DNA from: Rhizobium sp. BT03
Lineage (GTDB): Bacteria > Pseudomonadota > Alphaproteobacteria > Rhizobiales > Rhizobiaceae
NCBI RefSeq assembly: GCF_030053155.1
Contig: NZ_CP125640.1
Location: forward strand, 1,612,001-1,676,000
Length of the DNA: 64,000 nt
Direction of reading: 5' to 3'
Shown here: piece by piece, positions 1 to 10,422 of the stretch
Layout of the letters: every line of letters begins with the position of its first letter
Position numbering within the stretch: the stretch's first letter is position 1
Notes under the pieces: model-generated
Seen by the model: only the letters and a program-made list of their open reading frames with translations
Databases searched by the model: none
What the model was told of the DNA's origin: nothing
Made by a program: the position numbers and the translations under genes

Positions 1-37
1 TCAGATCGTCTTCGGCGATATCGGTATAGACTGCCAA
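1..37 (-). CDS. thrB: Homoserine kinase ThrB, N-terminal fragment cut by window edge
   Basis: Only the first 12 codons lie in the window. They read (M)AVYTDIAEDDL, which matches the usual start of rhizobial homoserine kinase (ATP-dependent phosphorylation of homoserine in threonine synthesis). A TTG at 37 is taken as start because an AAGGCGAG Shine-Dalgarno-like stretch sits about 8 nt upstream; an in-frame ATG at 55 is the alternative. It lies directly downstream of ispH on the same strand, as in other Rhizobiaceae (ispH-thrB-rnhA). The assignment rests on a short peptide plus synteny. Confidence 0.6.
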   Translation of the reverse strand, partial: MAVYTDIAEDDL

Positions 38-117
38 GTGAGGTCTCGCCTTCATGCATTGCTGTTATTGGGCCGCCGGATCGACCATCCGGCGTCGATA
101 AGGTTTCAGTATGGGGA

Positions 118-1119
118 TCAGCCGTTGACGAAGGCCATGTCGGCCGCCGTCAGCTCGATGCTGCGCAATTCGCGGTTGACCAGGAAATTCTCGGTTTCCT
201 GGACGGTTTCGGCCAGTTCGACGCGGGCGTCGAAGCGGGCACGGAAAGCCTCGATGATCTCGTTGACGATGACCTCGGGGGCCGAAGCGCCGGCGGACAG
301 GCCGAGCGTCGAAATCGCGCCGATCTCGTCCCAGTCGAGTTCGGCGGCGCGCTGCACCAGGATCGATTTCGTCGCCCCTGCCCTCAGCGCCACTTCGACA
401 AGCCGCTTGGAATTGGAGGAATTCGGCGCGCCGACGATGATGAAGAGATCGCAGCCGGGGGCCGCCTGCTTCACCACTTCCTGGCGGTTGGTCGTCGCAT
501 AACAGATCGAATCGGCTGCCGGCGCCGTGAGATTGGGGAAGCGCTCGTGTAGGCGGGCGATGACGCCGGCGGTGTCGTCGACCGACAGCGTCGTCTGGGT
601 GACGTAACCGAGATTGTCGGCGTCGACGGGACTATAGGCGTCGGCATCCTCGATCGTTTCGATCAGCGAAACCGAGCCCTCCGGCAGCTGGCCCATCGTG
701 CCGATCACCTCGGGGTGGCCGGCATGACCGATCAGGACGACATGGCGGCCGAGGCGATTGTGGCGCATCGCCTGCTTGTGGACCTTGGAGACCAGCGGGC
801 AGGTGGCGTCGAGATAGAACAGATTGCGGCTTGCCGCATCCTCCGGCACGGATTTCGGCACGCCATGGGCGGAGAAGACCACCGGCTGGGCGCGATGCTC
901 GGCCGGGATTTCGTCCAGCTCCTCGACGAAGACGGCGCCCTTGGCCTCCAGCCCCTCGACGACATAACGATTGTGGACGATCTCGTGGCGCACATAGACC
1001 GGCGCGCCATAGGATTTCAGCGCCAGCACGACGATCTGGATGGCGCGGTCGACGCCGGCGCAGAAGCCGCGCGGCCCGCAGAGCCTGATCGTCAAGGGAG
1101 GTTTCGCTGCAATATTCAT
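118..1119 (-). CDS. ispH: 4-hydroxy-3-methylbut-2-enyl diphosphate reductase IspH
   Basis: Last enzyme of the MEP isoprenoid pathway: reductive dehydroxylation of HMBPP to IPP and DMAPP, using a [4Fe-4S] cluster. The 333 aa protein is of normal family length. It shows the first cluster cysteine in [10 protein letters not shown] (C20), the second in [12 protein letters not shown], and the third in [10 protein letters not shown], followed by the substrate-binding NSSNSKRL motif. The start MNIAAKPP is chosen because it begins just before the conserved core. It is transcribed with thrB; dxs, the first enzyme of the same pathway, lies at 54 kb. Confidence 0.97.
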   Translation of the reverse strand: MNIAAKPPLTIRLCGPRGFCAGVDRAIQIVVLALKSYGAPVYVRHEIVHNRYVVEGLEAKGAVFVEELDEIPAEHRAQPVVFSAHGVPKSVPEDAASRNLFYLDATCPLVSKVHKQAMRHNRLGRHVVLIGHAGHPEVIGTMGQLPEGSVSLIETIEDADAYSPVDADNLGYVTQTTLSVDDTAGVIARLHERFPNLTAPAADSICYATTNRQEVVKQAAPGCDLFIIVGAPNSSNSKRLVEVALRAGATKSILVQRAAELDWDEIGAISTLGLSAGASAPEVIVNEIIEAFRARFDARVELAETVQETENFLVNRELRSIELTAADMAFVNG

Positions 1120-1138
1120 GTCTGTTCCGTCGATAGTT

Positions 1139-1291
1139 CCTCATTCCTGTGCTCGTCACAGGAATCCAGCCACGGCGCGTCGGCGCCGTGAGTGACTGCA
1201 GACGTCCAAGCCCATCTTCCGCGCCCAAGGACTTGGGCGCACAGGATTCCTGTGACATCCCTCGGGTTAAACCCGAGGGCAGGAATGAGGG
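1139..1291. repeat. Compound palindromic intergenic element
   Basis: Nested inverted repeats fill the gap between SURF1 and ispH. Outer arms CTCATTCCTG (1140-1149) and CAGGAATGAG (1280-1289); next arms GTCACAGGAATCC (1155-1167) and GGATTCCTGTGAC (1244-1256). Inside are three small hairpins: CACGGCGC/GCGCCGTG (1171-1190), GCGCCCAAG/CTTGGGCGC (1221-1240) and CCTCGGGT/ACCCGAGG (1260-1278). It resembles the dispersed intergenic mosaic elements of rhizobia. It lies in the probable 5' region of ispH. Confidence 0.75.
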
Positions 1292-1380
1292 AGAACTTGG
1301 CAACGTCCAGCTTCAACAGCAGCGTCCCGCGCATGGGACTAGCGACCTCTAGCCCAATATAGGTGGAATTTGAAGCGATA

Positions 1381-2136
1381 CTATTGCGCCGGCTGCCTGC
1401 CGGGTTTGCGAAACCAGGAGATCCCCACCACGGCGACGAGCACGGCGGCCAGGCCATACCAGGTGAAGGCATATTGCAGATGGTCGTTCGGCAGATCGAC
1501 CTGGGTAACGCCGCCGATCGGCAGGCCGGCCGGATTGGGGGTGGAATCGGCGTCGACGAAAAACGGAATGACGCGCGCCTTCTCCAGCCCGACGCTTTCG
1601 GCCATGACGTCAAGATCCTTCCAATAGAAGATGTTCTTGGCGACGTCGTTATCGGGCACCAGCGAGGAGGGTTTGCCGGGCAGTTTTTCACGGGCGAGAC
1701 CGGTGACGGTCTGCTGATCCGTCAGCTGGCCCTGCATGCGCATTTCCGGCTCCTTGTTCTCATAGGGAACGAAGCCGCGATTGACGAAGAGCACGCGCCC
1801 GTCGGCAAGCTCCAGGGGCGTATAGACGTAGAAGCCGGTCTGGCCGCGCCAGGTGGCGAAGAAATGCCGCTCCTTGTTGTTGATATAGCGGCCGGTGGCG
1901 GTAACCTTGCGGTATTCGATATCGCCGCCGGTTGCCGCCATCGTCTCGATATCGGCGAGCGGCACGGGCGCGGCCACTTGCCGGGCAGCGATATCGGCGA
2001 GCAGGCCTTCTTTCCAGCGGAGGCGTTCCACCTGCCAGGTGCCGAGCGAAATCAGGATGGCGAGGGCAATCAGCACCAGGATGCCGGTGATGACGGGCAG
2101 CCGGCGGCGCGGCATCACATGCTCTATCTCAGTCAC
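1381..2136 (-). CDS. SURF1 family cytochrome oxidase biogenesis protein
   Basis: SURF1/Shy1 proteins help insert heme a into subunit I of aa3-type cytochrome c oxidase at the inner membrane. The 251 aa protein has an N-terminal membrane segment (about residues 13-33, ITGILVLIALAILISLGTWQ), the family motif GTWQVERLRWKE, a periplasmic domain with VNRGFVPYE, and a C-terminal membrane segment (YAFTWYGLAAVLVAVVGISW). It overlaps the DUF983 gene by 8 nt and is the distal part of the cta operon, which supports an assembly role. Confidence 0.93.
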   Translation of the reverse strand: MTEIEHVMPRRRLPVITGILVLIALAILISLGTWQVERLRWKEGLLADIAARQVAAPVPLADIETMAATGGDIEYRKVTATGRYINNKERHFFATWRGQTGFYVYTPLELADGRVLFVNRGFVPYENKEPEMRMQGQLTDQQTVTGLAREKLPGKPSSLVPDNDVAKNIFYWKDLDVMAESVGLEKARVIPFFVDADSTPNPAGLPIGGVTQVDLPNDHLQYAFTWYGLAAVLVAVVGISWFRKPGRQPAQ

Positions 2137-2509
2137 TCAGGCGTCCTTCGCGGGCATTATGGCGATATTGCATGGCGATCAGGATGCCCTTGAACCAGCG
2201 CAGCGTCAGCAGCGACAGGACGATCGTCAGCGGGCCGAAGAGCAGGATGTGCACCCAGATCGGCGGGCCGTAATTCACCTGCAGCCACAGCACCATGCCG
2301 ATGACGATGAAGCCGACGATGAGGATGACGAAGACGGCCGGCCCGTCGCCGGCATCGGCGAAGGAATAATCGAGGCCGCAGGAGGCGCAATGCGGCTTGA
2401 CCCCGAGCAGGCCGTCGAACAGCTTGCCCTGACCGCAGCGCGGGCAGCAGCCCTTGATGCCTGTTTTAACCGGATCGACGGGGGGATAATGGGCGCTATC
2501 TTCGCTCAT
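2129..2509 (-). CDS. DUF983 family small membrane protein
   Basis: 126 aa. Begins MSEDSAHYPPVDP; this start is preferred over an ATG 36 nt upstream because family members begin here. An N-terminal CPRCGQGKLFDG knuckle and a second CASCGLDY pair form a likely four-cysteine metal site, followed by two membrane segments (about residues 48-70 and 80-100). DUF983 genes are regularly found between coxC and SURF1 in alphaproteobacteria, so a role in oxidase biogenesis is inferred. The biochemical function is unknown. Confidence 0.85.
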   Translation of the reverse strand: MSEDSAHYPPVDPVKTGIKGCCPRCGQGKLFDGLLGVKPHCASCGLDYSFADAGDGPAVFVILIVGFIVIGMVLWLQVNYGPPIWVHILLFGPLTIVLSLLTLRWFKGILIAMQYRHNAREGRLSD

Positions 2510-2641
2510 ACCATTCCTTCTGGCCATTCCTTCTCGGCACTCCATGCTGCCTTAACTCTCCCATAAAGTATTCGCATCCCGAATGGAAATGCCCGCGCGG
2601 CCACCTGTTGGTGATTCGCGCCAAACAGAAGAAGAAAACTG

Positions 2642-3283
2642 ATGACGAGCGATAACCATGCCGGACAGATCATTATTTTGAACGGCGCGCCCAGAAGCGG
2701 CAAATCCAGCATTGCGCGCGCAATCCAGGAAGAATTCGAGGGGCCGTGGATCAACCTCGGCGTCGACAGCTACAATGCCATGACGCCGAAGCGCTACCTG
2801 CCCGGCATCGGGCTCAGGCCCGGCGGCGAGCGGCCGGAACTCGAGGAACTGGTAGCGTTTCTCTATGCCGCCCTTTACGAATCGATCGCCATCCATGCCG
2901 GTTTGGGGCTCAATGTGGTCGCCGATCTCGGCCATCATGACAGCTACTCGCAGCCGCTCGGCATTCTCGGCGACTGCGCCCGGCGTCTCCATGGATTTTC
3001 CGTGCTGTTCGTCGGTGTGCGCTGTCCGATCGAGACGATCATGCAGCGGCGGGAGATCAAACAGGAGGGCCGCGAGACCCTTTATGCAAGAGCCACCGAA
3101 GAGGTGCCGATCCCCGAACCGGTGCGGCGCTGGCAGGATGAGGTGCACCGGCCAGGTATCTATGACATGGAGGTCGATACATCGGTGCTCACCGCACTCG
3201 AATGCGCCGAGGCGATCCGCCAGCGGTTGGATCTCGGCATATCCGAGCCTTCGGCTTTCGAGCGGATTGCCGGCGGGCGGTGA
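2642..3283 (+). CDS. Chloramphenicol phosphotransferase-like P-loop kinase
   Basis: 213 aa. N-terminal Walker A motif LNGAPRSGKSS (about residues 13-23), then GVDSY and a Walker-B-like VVADLGHHD, an arrangement seen in the CPT (chloramphenicol 3-O-phosphotransferase) family of small-molecule or nucleotide kinases. FVGVRCPIETIMQRREI is typical of the lid region. The substrate cannot be deduced; in rhizobia these proteins are common and not necessarily linked to antibiotic resistance. Divergent from the cta operon; no strong Shine-Dalgarno seen. Confidence 0.8.
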   Translation: MTSDNHAGQIIILNGAPRSGKSSIARAIQEEFEGPWINLGVDSYNAMTPKRYLPGIGLRPGGERPELEELVAFLYAALYESIAIHAGLGLNVVADLGHHDSYSQPLGILGDCARRLHGFSVLFVGVRCPIETIMQRREIKQEGRETLYARATEEVPIPEPVRRWQDEVHRPGIYDMEVDTSVLTALECAEAIRQRLDLGISEPSAFERIAGGR

Positions 3284-3331
3284 GAAAGGGCGAGGCCCAA
3301 ATGGGCAAAAGCATGCCGCGGCTTATCGACT

Positions 3332-3550
3332 CCCCCTTCCCCCCAGCGGGGAGAAGGTGCCCGTAGGGGCGGATGAGGGGGCCGCAGAAACAGGTCTTTC
3401 CAAACGTTGGGGGGCGACCGCGCCAGCATTGTCTCGCCCATGTCGCGTAGTGGGATGGGCCATCACGGGCGGGGTGCCGTGTGGCCCCCTCATCCGCCTG
3501 CCGGCACCTTCTCCCCGCTGGGGAGAAGAGATTTGCGGCAACCGCTCCGT
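3332..3550. repeat. RIME-like palindromic element, copy 1
   Basis: Two inverted arms about 100 nt apart. Left: CCCCAGCGGGGAGAAGGTGC followed by CCGTAGGGGCGGATGAGGGG. Right: CCCCTCATCCGCCTGCCGGC followed by ACCTTCTCCCCGCTGGGGAG. The inner segment has GGTCTTTCCAA near the left arm and GTGCCGTG just before the right arm, exactly as in the copy at 9987. It resembles the Rhizobium-specific intergenic mosaic element family (RIME). No ORF of note lies inside. It fills most of the 351 nt gap between the CPT-like gene and ctaE. Confidence 0.85.
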
Positions 3551-3587
3551 TCCCTACTAACGAGAACCGAGCATGGGGACCACATAC

Positions 3588-3612
3588 AAAAAAGGCGGGC
3601 ACCCGGCCCACC
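3588..3612 (-). terminator. Rho-independent terminator after ctaE
   Basis: On the minus strand GGTGGGC-CGGGT-GCCCGCC forms a 7 bp stem (one G-U pair) followed directly by TTTTTT. It lies 23 nt beyond the ctaE stop codon and so would end at least part of the ctaC-ctaE transcript; the convergent repeat follows. Confidence 0.75.
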
Positions 3613-3634
3613 TTTTCCTTGAAAATCGCTGCAA

Positions 3635-4513
3635 TCAGCCGGCTGCGACAGGGGCGCCCCAGCCGCCCCAGACGTAGATGCAGAAGAACAGGAACAGCCA
3701 GACGACGTCGACGAAGTGCCAGTACCAGGCGGCGGCTTCGAAGCCGAAATGCTGTTTCGGGGTGAAATCGCCGCGCAGCGCCCGGATCAGGCAGACCAGC
3801 AGGAAAATCGTGCCGACGAGGACGTGGAAACCGTGGAAGCCGGTCGCCATGAAGAAGGTCGCGCCGTAGATCGAATTCTTGAAGGCGAAGGGCGCGTGGG
3901 CATATTCATAGGCCTGGACGCTGGAGAAGAAAATGCCGAGCAGCACCGTCAGAACCAGGCCCTGGATCAGGCCCTTGCGGTCGTTATGCAGCAGCGCATG
4001 GTGCGCCCAGGTGACCGTCGTGCCCGACAGCAGCAGGATGACGGTGTTGTAGATCGGCAGGTGCCAGGGATCGAGGACCTCGATGCCCTTCGGCGGCCAG
4101 GTGCCGCCGGTATAGAGCAGGCGCGACGCCTGGATCGCCTCGTTCGGATAGAGGCTGGCGTCGAAATAGGCCCAGAACCAGGCGACGAAGAACATCACTT
4201 CCGAAGCGATGAACATGATCATGCCGTAGCGCAGGTGCAGCGAGACAACGCGTGTATGGGCGCCCTCATGGGCTTCCTTCACCGTATCGGCCCACCACCC
4301 GTACATGACGTAGAGAACCAGCGCGAAGCCGATATAGAACAGCCAGGGATTGGCGAGTTCGGCGCCGGCGACCTTGAACGAGCCGCCGTTCAGGTAACGC
4401 ATGTAGCAGACGCCGCCGATCGCCATGATGAAGGCGCCGAGCGAGGCGAGAATCGGCCACGGGCTCGGATCGATGATGTGATAGTCGTGATTCTTCTGAT
4501 GAGCATCGGCCAT
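3635..4513 (-). CDS. ctaE: Cytochrome c oxidase subunit III
   Basis: Seven-helix subunit of the aa3 oxidase that stabilises the catalytic core and binds lipid. At 292 aa it has the family length. Visible marks: HDYHIIDPSPWPI near the N-terminus, MFFVAWFWAYFDASL (with the conserved Glu upstream in ASEVMFF), WPPKGIEVLDPW, GFHGFHVLVGT and the C-terminal AAWYWHFVDVVWLFLF. It is last among the structural subunits of the operon, 61 nt after ctaG. A terminator lies downstream. Confidence 0.97.
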   Translation of the reverse strand: MADAHQKNHDYHIIDPSPWPILASLGAFIMAIGGVCYMRYLNGGSFKVAGAELANPWLFYIGFALVLYVMYGWWADTVKEAHEGAHTRVVSLHLRYGMIMFIASEVMFFVAWFWAYFDASLYPNEAIQASRLLYTGGTWPPKGIEVLDPWHLPIYNTVILLLSGTTVTWAHHALLHNDRKGLIQGLVLTVLLGIFFSSVQAYEYAHAPFAFKNSIYGATFFMATGFHGFHVLVGTIFLLVCLIRALRGDFTPKQHFGFEAAAWYWHFVDVVWLFLFFCIYVWGGWGAPVAAG

Positions 4514-4574
4514 GTAGCTATCCCCGGATGTCTTCCTTCACTCCGCTCCCGGCATAGCCGGAAACGAGCCTTGA

Positions 4575-5183
4575 TCAAAGTTTCTTTTCACTCTTTTCCG
4601 CTCCACCCTCATTCGAAGCCAGCGGCTTCGGACCCTCTTTCGGGTAGAACGTATATGACAGCGTGACCGTATGGATGTTCTTCGATTCCACGGCCTTGAC
4701 GATGTCAGGATCGATGTAGAACACCACCGGCATGTCGAGCTTTTCGCCCGGCTTCAGGTCCGTTTCCGTAAAGCAGAAACATTGCACCTTGTTGAAATAG
4801 ACGCCCGCCTCACCCGGCGTGACGTTGAAAACCGCCTGGCCGCGCTGCGTCTCATTCGAGCGATTCTCGGCGGTGAAATTGACCTGGATGGTTTCGCCGA
4901 TCTTCGGATTGACCTCGCGCTCGACCGGCTTGAAGTCCCATTGCAGGCCGGGCGCGACATTGGCGTCGAAGGTAACGCGCATCGTCCGGTCGAGCACGAC
5001 GCTCGACATCTGGTCGACGCGCTGCGTCGTGCCGTTATAGCCGGTGACCTGGCAGAAGATCCGGTAGAGCGGCACGGCGGCATAGCTCATCGCGCCCATG
5101 CCGAAGACGAAGCTCAGGCACATCATCACGACGGCGCCGTTGTTGCGGCCGGGCTTTTTCGGTGCGGCGGGGTTTTCGCTCAT
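4575..5183 (-). CDS. ctaG: Cytochrome c oxidase assembly protein CtaG (Cox11-type copper chaperone)
   Basis: Delivers Cu to the CuB site of subunit I from the periplasmic side of the inner membrane. 202 aa starting [11 protein letters not shown]; this ATG is chosen because it overlaps the preceding stop by 4 nt (ATGA). One N-terminal membrane helix (about residues 17-38) and the [13 protein letters not shown] motif are followed by a beta-sandwich domain carrying the Cu-binding pair in VQCFCF (CFC). The C-terminus ends in a Lys/Glu-rich tail. Confidence 0.96.
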   Translation of the reverse strand: MSENPAAPKKPGRNNGAVVMMCLSFVFGMGAMSYAAVPLYRIFCQVTGYNGTTQRVDQMSSVVLDRTMRVTFDANVAPGLQWDFKPVEREVNPKIGETIQVNFTAENRSNETQRGQAVFNVTPGEAGVYFNKVQCFCFTETDLKPGEKLDMPVVFYIDPDIVKAVESKNIHTVTLSYTFYPKEGPKPLASNEGGAEKSEKKL

Positions 5184-5320
5184 CCGGCCATTCCCCCGCC
5201 GATCTTCACGATTGTGATCGCGTAAAAGAGAATGACGAGGCCGGCAAGCACCAGGCCCAGCGCGATATTGCGGTTGCGGCGCGACTTGAGCTGCTTTTCC
5301 GTGAGCTTGACCATATCCAT
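5180..5320 (-). CDS. Small membrane protein of the cta operon (CoxF-like)
   Basis: 46 aa, [20 protein letters not shown] followed by one hydrophobic helix [18 protein letters not shown]. It is translationally coupled on both sides: its ATG overlaps the ctaB stop by 1 nt and its TGA overlaps the ctaG ATG by 4 nt. A basic cytoplasmic stretch before a single helix is typical of the tiny protein found at this place in alphaproteobacterial cox operons, often left as hypothetical. An oxidase assembly role is inferred from position only. Confidence 0.85.
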   Translation of the reverse strand: MDMVKLTEKQLKSRRNRNIALGLVLAGLVILFYAITIVKIGGGMAG

Positions 5321-6273
5321 CAGAACCAACCTCCCGCATGCGAGATCAGCACCGAGGTCAGCCGGTCGATCATCAGGGCGGAGAACACGGCGAAGAGATA
5401 GAAGATCGAGAAGCCGAAGAGCTTCTTTGCCGGGAGCATCTTCAGATCGCCGTCGGGCATGCGCCAGACGGCGATGGAACAGTAGATGAAGATTGCGCCG
5501 AGCGCCGCGGCCACCAGGCCGTAGCCGAGGCTGGCGAAACCGAGGAAGGACGGCAGCACCGCGCAGACAGCGGTCAGCACCGCGTAGGCGACGATCTGAT
5601 GCTTGGTCACCCGCTCGCCGGAAACGTTCGGCAGCATCGGCACGCCGACGGCCTCGTAATCGCGCATCTTGAAGAGGGCTAGCGCCCAGAAATGCGCCGG
5701 CGTCCACAGGAAGATGATCAGGAAGAGCACGGTGCTCTCGATCGTCACGCTGTCGGTCACGCAGGCCCAGCCGATCATCGGCGGGAAGGCGCCGGCGGCT
5801 CCGCCGATGACGATGTTCTGCGGCGTCGAGCGCTTCAGCCACATGGTGTAGACGACGGCATAGAAGAAGATGGTGAAGGCGAGAATGCCGGCCGACAGCC
5901 AGTTGACGGCAAGGCCGAGGATGACGACCGAGAAGCCCGACAGCACCAGGCCGAAGGCCAGCGCTTCCGACGGCGCAATGCGGCCGGCCGGGATCGGACG
6001 GTTGGCGGTGCGGCTCATGATGGCGTCGATATCGGCGTCATACCACATGTTGAGCGCGCCGGAGGCGCCGGCGCCGACGGCGATACAGAGAATGGCGATC
6101 AGGCCGAGGACGGGATGGATGTGGCCCGGTGCCAGCACGAGACCGGCAAAGGCAGTGAAGACCACGAGCGACATCACCCGTGGCTTCAACAATTCGAAAT
6201 AATCGCGCGCACTCGCTTCCGACAATTCGCCGTCCTTTGCAAGCACCCCGTGATTGTCGATGACCGTCATCAT
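5320..6273 (-). CDS. ctaB: Protoheme IX farnesyltransferase (heme O synthase)
   Basis: Transfers a farnesyl group to heme b to make heme O, the precursor of heme a. 317 aa, polytopic. Prenyltransferase motifs: first Asp-rich region [21 protein letters not shown], and second [20 protein letters not shown]. The start of the mature fold reads [20 protein letters not shown], as in other CtaB/CyoE proteins. A second ATG directly follows the first (6270). It lies between ctaD and the small coupled ORF. Confidence 0.96.
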   Translation of the reverse strand: MMTVIDNHGVLAKDGELSEASARDYFELLKPRVMSLVVFTAFAGLVLAPGHIHPVLGLIAILCIAVGAGASGALNMWYDADIDAIMSRTANRPIPAGRIAPSEALAFGLVLSGFSVVILGLAVNWLSAGILAFTIFFYAVVYTMWLKRSTPQNIVIGGAAGAFPPMIGWACVTDSVTIESTVLFLIIFLWTPAHFWALALFKMRDYEAVGVPMLPNVSGERVTKHQIVAYAVLTAVCAVLPSFLGFASLGYGLVAAALGAIFIYCSIAVWRMPDGDLKMLPAKKLFGFSIFYLFAVFSALMIDRLTSVLISHAGGWF

Positions 6274-6336
6274 TCCGTCCTGAATGTCTTACCATCAGGA
6301 CGCCGTATCGAAGGCGGCGTCCTGATGTCCGCGCAA

Positions 6337-8942
<2,606 letters not shown>

Positions 8943-9084
8943 CTTATTATCTCCCTCGAGCGCTTGACCTGCACAATAGAACGCAGAATCCTTGCCATCT
9001 TCAGCGCTTCAAACCACAGTTTGGCATTTGCCGCAACAGGTCAGAGCAATTGTCTATGCGGCATTTTTGCTGAAAGCATAGGCA

Positions 9085-9145
9085 GGCCGGAAGGGCAAAA
9101 CATCCCAAGTTTTTCATCAGCATATGAAAAATCGGCTTTCCGGCC
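9085..9145. promoter_or_regulatory. Nested inverted repeat between divergent ctaC and IalB-like genes
   Basis: Outer arms GGCCGGAA (9085-9092) and TTCCGGCC (9138-9145) enclose inner arms TTTTTCAT (9110-9117) and ATGAAAAA (9124-9131). It sits in the 337 nt gap between the ctaC start (minus) and the next gene (plus), where promoters for both must lie, so it may be a regulator site or an mRNA hairpin. Nothing else is recognised in 8943-9279. Confidence 0.45.
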
Positions 9146-9279
9146 AATCCGCGCGCCGCACATTATTGCCGAAAGGTCCAATTTCCGCCGCAGTCCCCCG
9201 GTTTTCACGGGGTGGGGCTTTTCATTTTTGGTGGGCAGCTTCAACAATAGCCGCAATGATTCGATATCCAGAGGTTTCC

Positions 9280-9930
9280 ATGGGTTTCCGTTCCCTCGCG
9301 CAGTCGCTTCTCGTGACTGCCAGCATCGCGGCCGCAGCGACGACGCCCGTTTTCGCACAGCAACCGGCGCCGGCACAGGCCAAGCCGCCGGCTGCGGCTC
9401 CTGCTCCTGCTCCTGCTCCTGCTCCGAGTGCGACGCCGCAGCAGCCGGGTGCGGCCAATCCGAATATCCAGGTGTCACCCGGCCAGACCCAGCCGCAGGC
9501 GCCGGGCACGGTGAAATCCAATCATGGCGCATGGTCGGTCGTCTGTGACAAGCCGGCAGGTGCGGCGACTGAACAATGCGCGCTGATGCAGAACGTCATC
9601 GCCGAGGATCGGCCGGAGGTCGGGCTTTCCGTCGTCGTATTGAAGACGGCCGACCGCAAGTCGAAGATTCTGCGCGTGCTGGCGCCGCTCGGCGTGCTCC
9701 TGCCGAACGGCCTCGGCCTCAATGTCGACGGCAAGGATATCGGCCGCGCCTATTTCGTGCGCTGCTTCGCCGATGGCTGTTATGCCGAAGTCGTGCTCGA
9801 GGACGAGCTGCTGAAGACCTTCCGCAGCGGCGCCCAGGCAACCTTCATCGTCTTCCAGACCCCCGAAGAAGGCATCGGCATCCCCGTCGACCTCAAGGGT
9901 TTTGCCGAGGGTTTTGACGCGCTGCCTTGA
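9280..9930 (+). CDS. Invasion-associated locus B (IalB) family periplasmic protein
   Basis: 216 aa. Signal peptide MGFRSLAQSLLVTASIAAAA ending near VFAQ, then a Pro/Ala low-complexity linker (about residues 29-70, with an (AP)n run), then the IalB domain starting WSVVCDKPAGAATEQCALMQ. Cys pairs C87/C95-like and CFADGCYAEV are typical of the family. The start at 9280 is preferred because it begins the signal peptide. IalB was named in Bartonella for erythrocyte invasion; in rhizobia the function is unknown. A standalone gene, divergent from ctaC. Confidence 0.85.
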   Translation: MGFRSLAQSLLVTASIAAAATTPVFAQQPAPAQAKPPAAAPAPAPAPAPSATPQQPGAANPNIQVSPGQTQPQAPGTVKSNHGAWSVVCDKPAGAATEQCALMQNVIAEDRPEVGLSVVVLKTADRKSKILRVLAPLGVLLPNGLGLNVDGKDIGRAYFVRCFADGCYAEVVLEDELLKTFRSGAQATFIVFQTPEEGIGIPVDLKGFAEGFDALP

Positions 9931-9986
9931 GGGCGCCGGCCTCAGCCCGCCCCTTATCCGGCTGCGGGGGAGTTCATGACGTCTCG

Positions 9987-10215
9987 ATTCCCTCTTCTCC
10001 CCAGCGGGGAGAAGGTGCCCGTAGGGCGGATGAGGGGGCCGCCGCCGCCGGTCTTTCCAACAAGCCAATGCCGGTTTCGACCGCACAGTATGGTTTCGAC
10101 GTCTTGGGCATGGCGTGAGCAGGGTTTACGTGAAGGATGTGCCGTGCAGCCCCCTCATCCGCCTGCCGGCACCTTCTCCCCGCAGGGGAGAAGAGATTGC
10201 GTCGCGCCCTCTCCG
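9987..10215. repeat. RIME-like palindromic element, copy 2
   Basis: Left arm CCCCAGCGGGGAGAAGGTGC then CCGTAGGGCGGATGAGGGGG; right arm CCCCCTCATCCGCCTGCCGG then CACCTTCTCCCCGCAGGGGA. As in the copy at 3332, the interior carries GGTCTTTCCAA after the left arm and GTGCCGTG before the right arm, and the outside right flank reads GAGAAGAGATTGCG then CTCCGTTCCC. This shared order shows the two are copies of one roughly 220 nt element. The remainder of the 492 nt gap to tldD (10216-10422) holds no gene that I can see. Confidence 0.85.
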
Positions 10216-10422
10216 TTCCCCGCCTACTCCTCGTGCGTAAAAATGAGGGCAAGACCCCTCCCCCGCGAACCGGACAGCCGGGACTTAGGACCCGGGATGA
10301 CTTTCGCCACATTATGCTTCCCAACAAAGAATATTCCACCGCAGGGCTTCACTCCTTATCATCATGAGCCCTATCTAGATGCGTAAGCGCATTCCCGCAC
10401 GCATGCCCATTGGAGCCAGACC

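Noticed and set aside
4571..4582. TTGATCAA near the end of ctaG as an FNR/FixK-type box
   Set aside because: The half-sites are fused without the N4 spacer and it lies at the 3' end of ctaG, not in a promoter.
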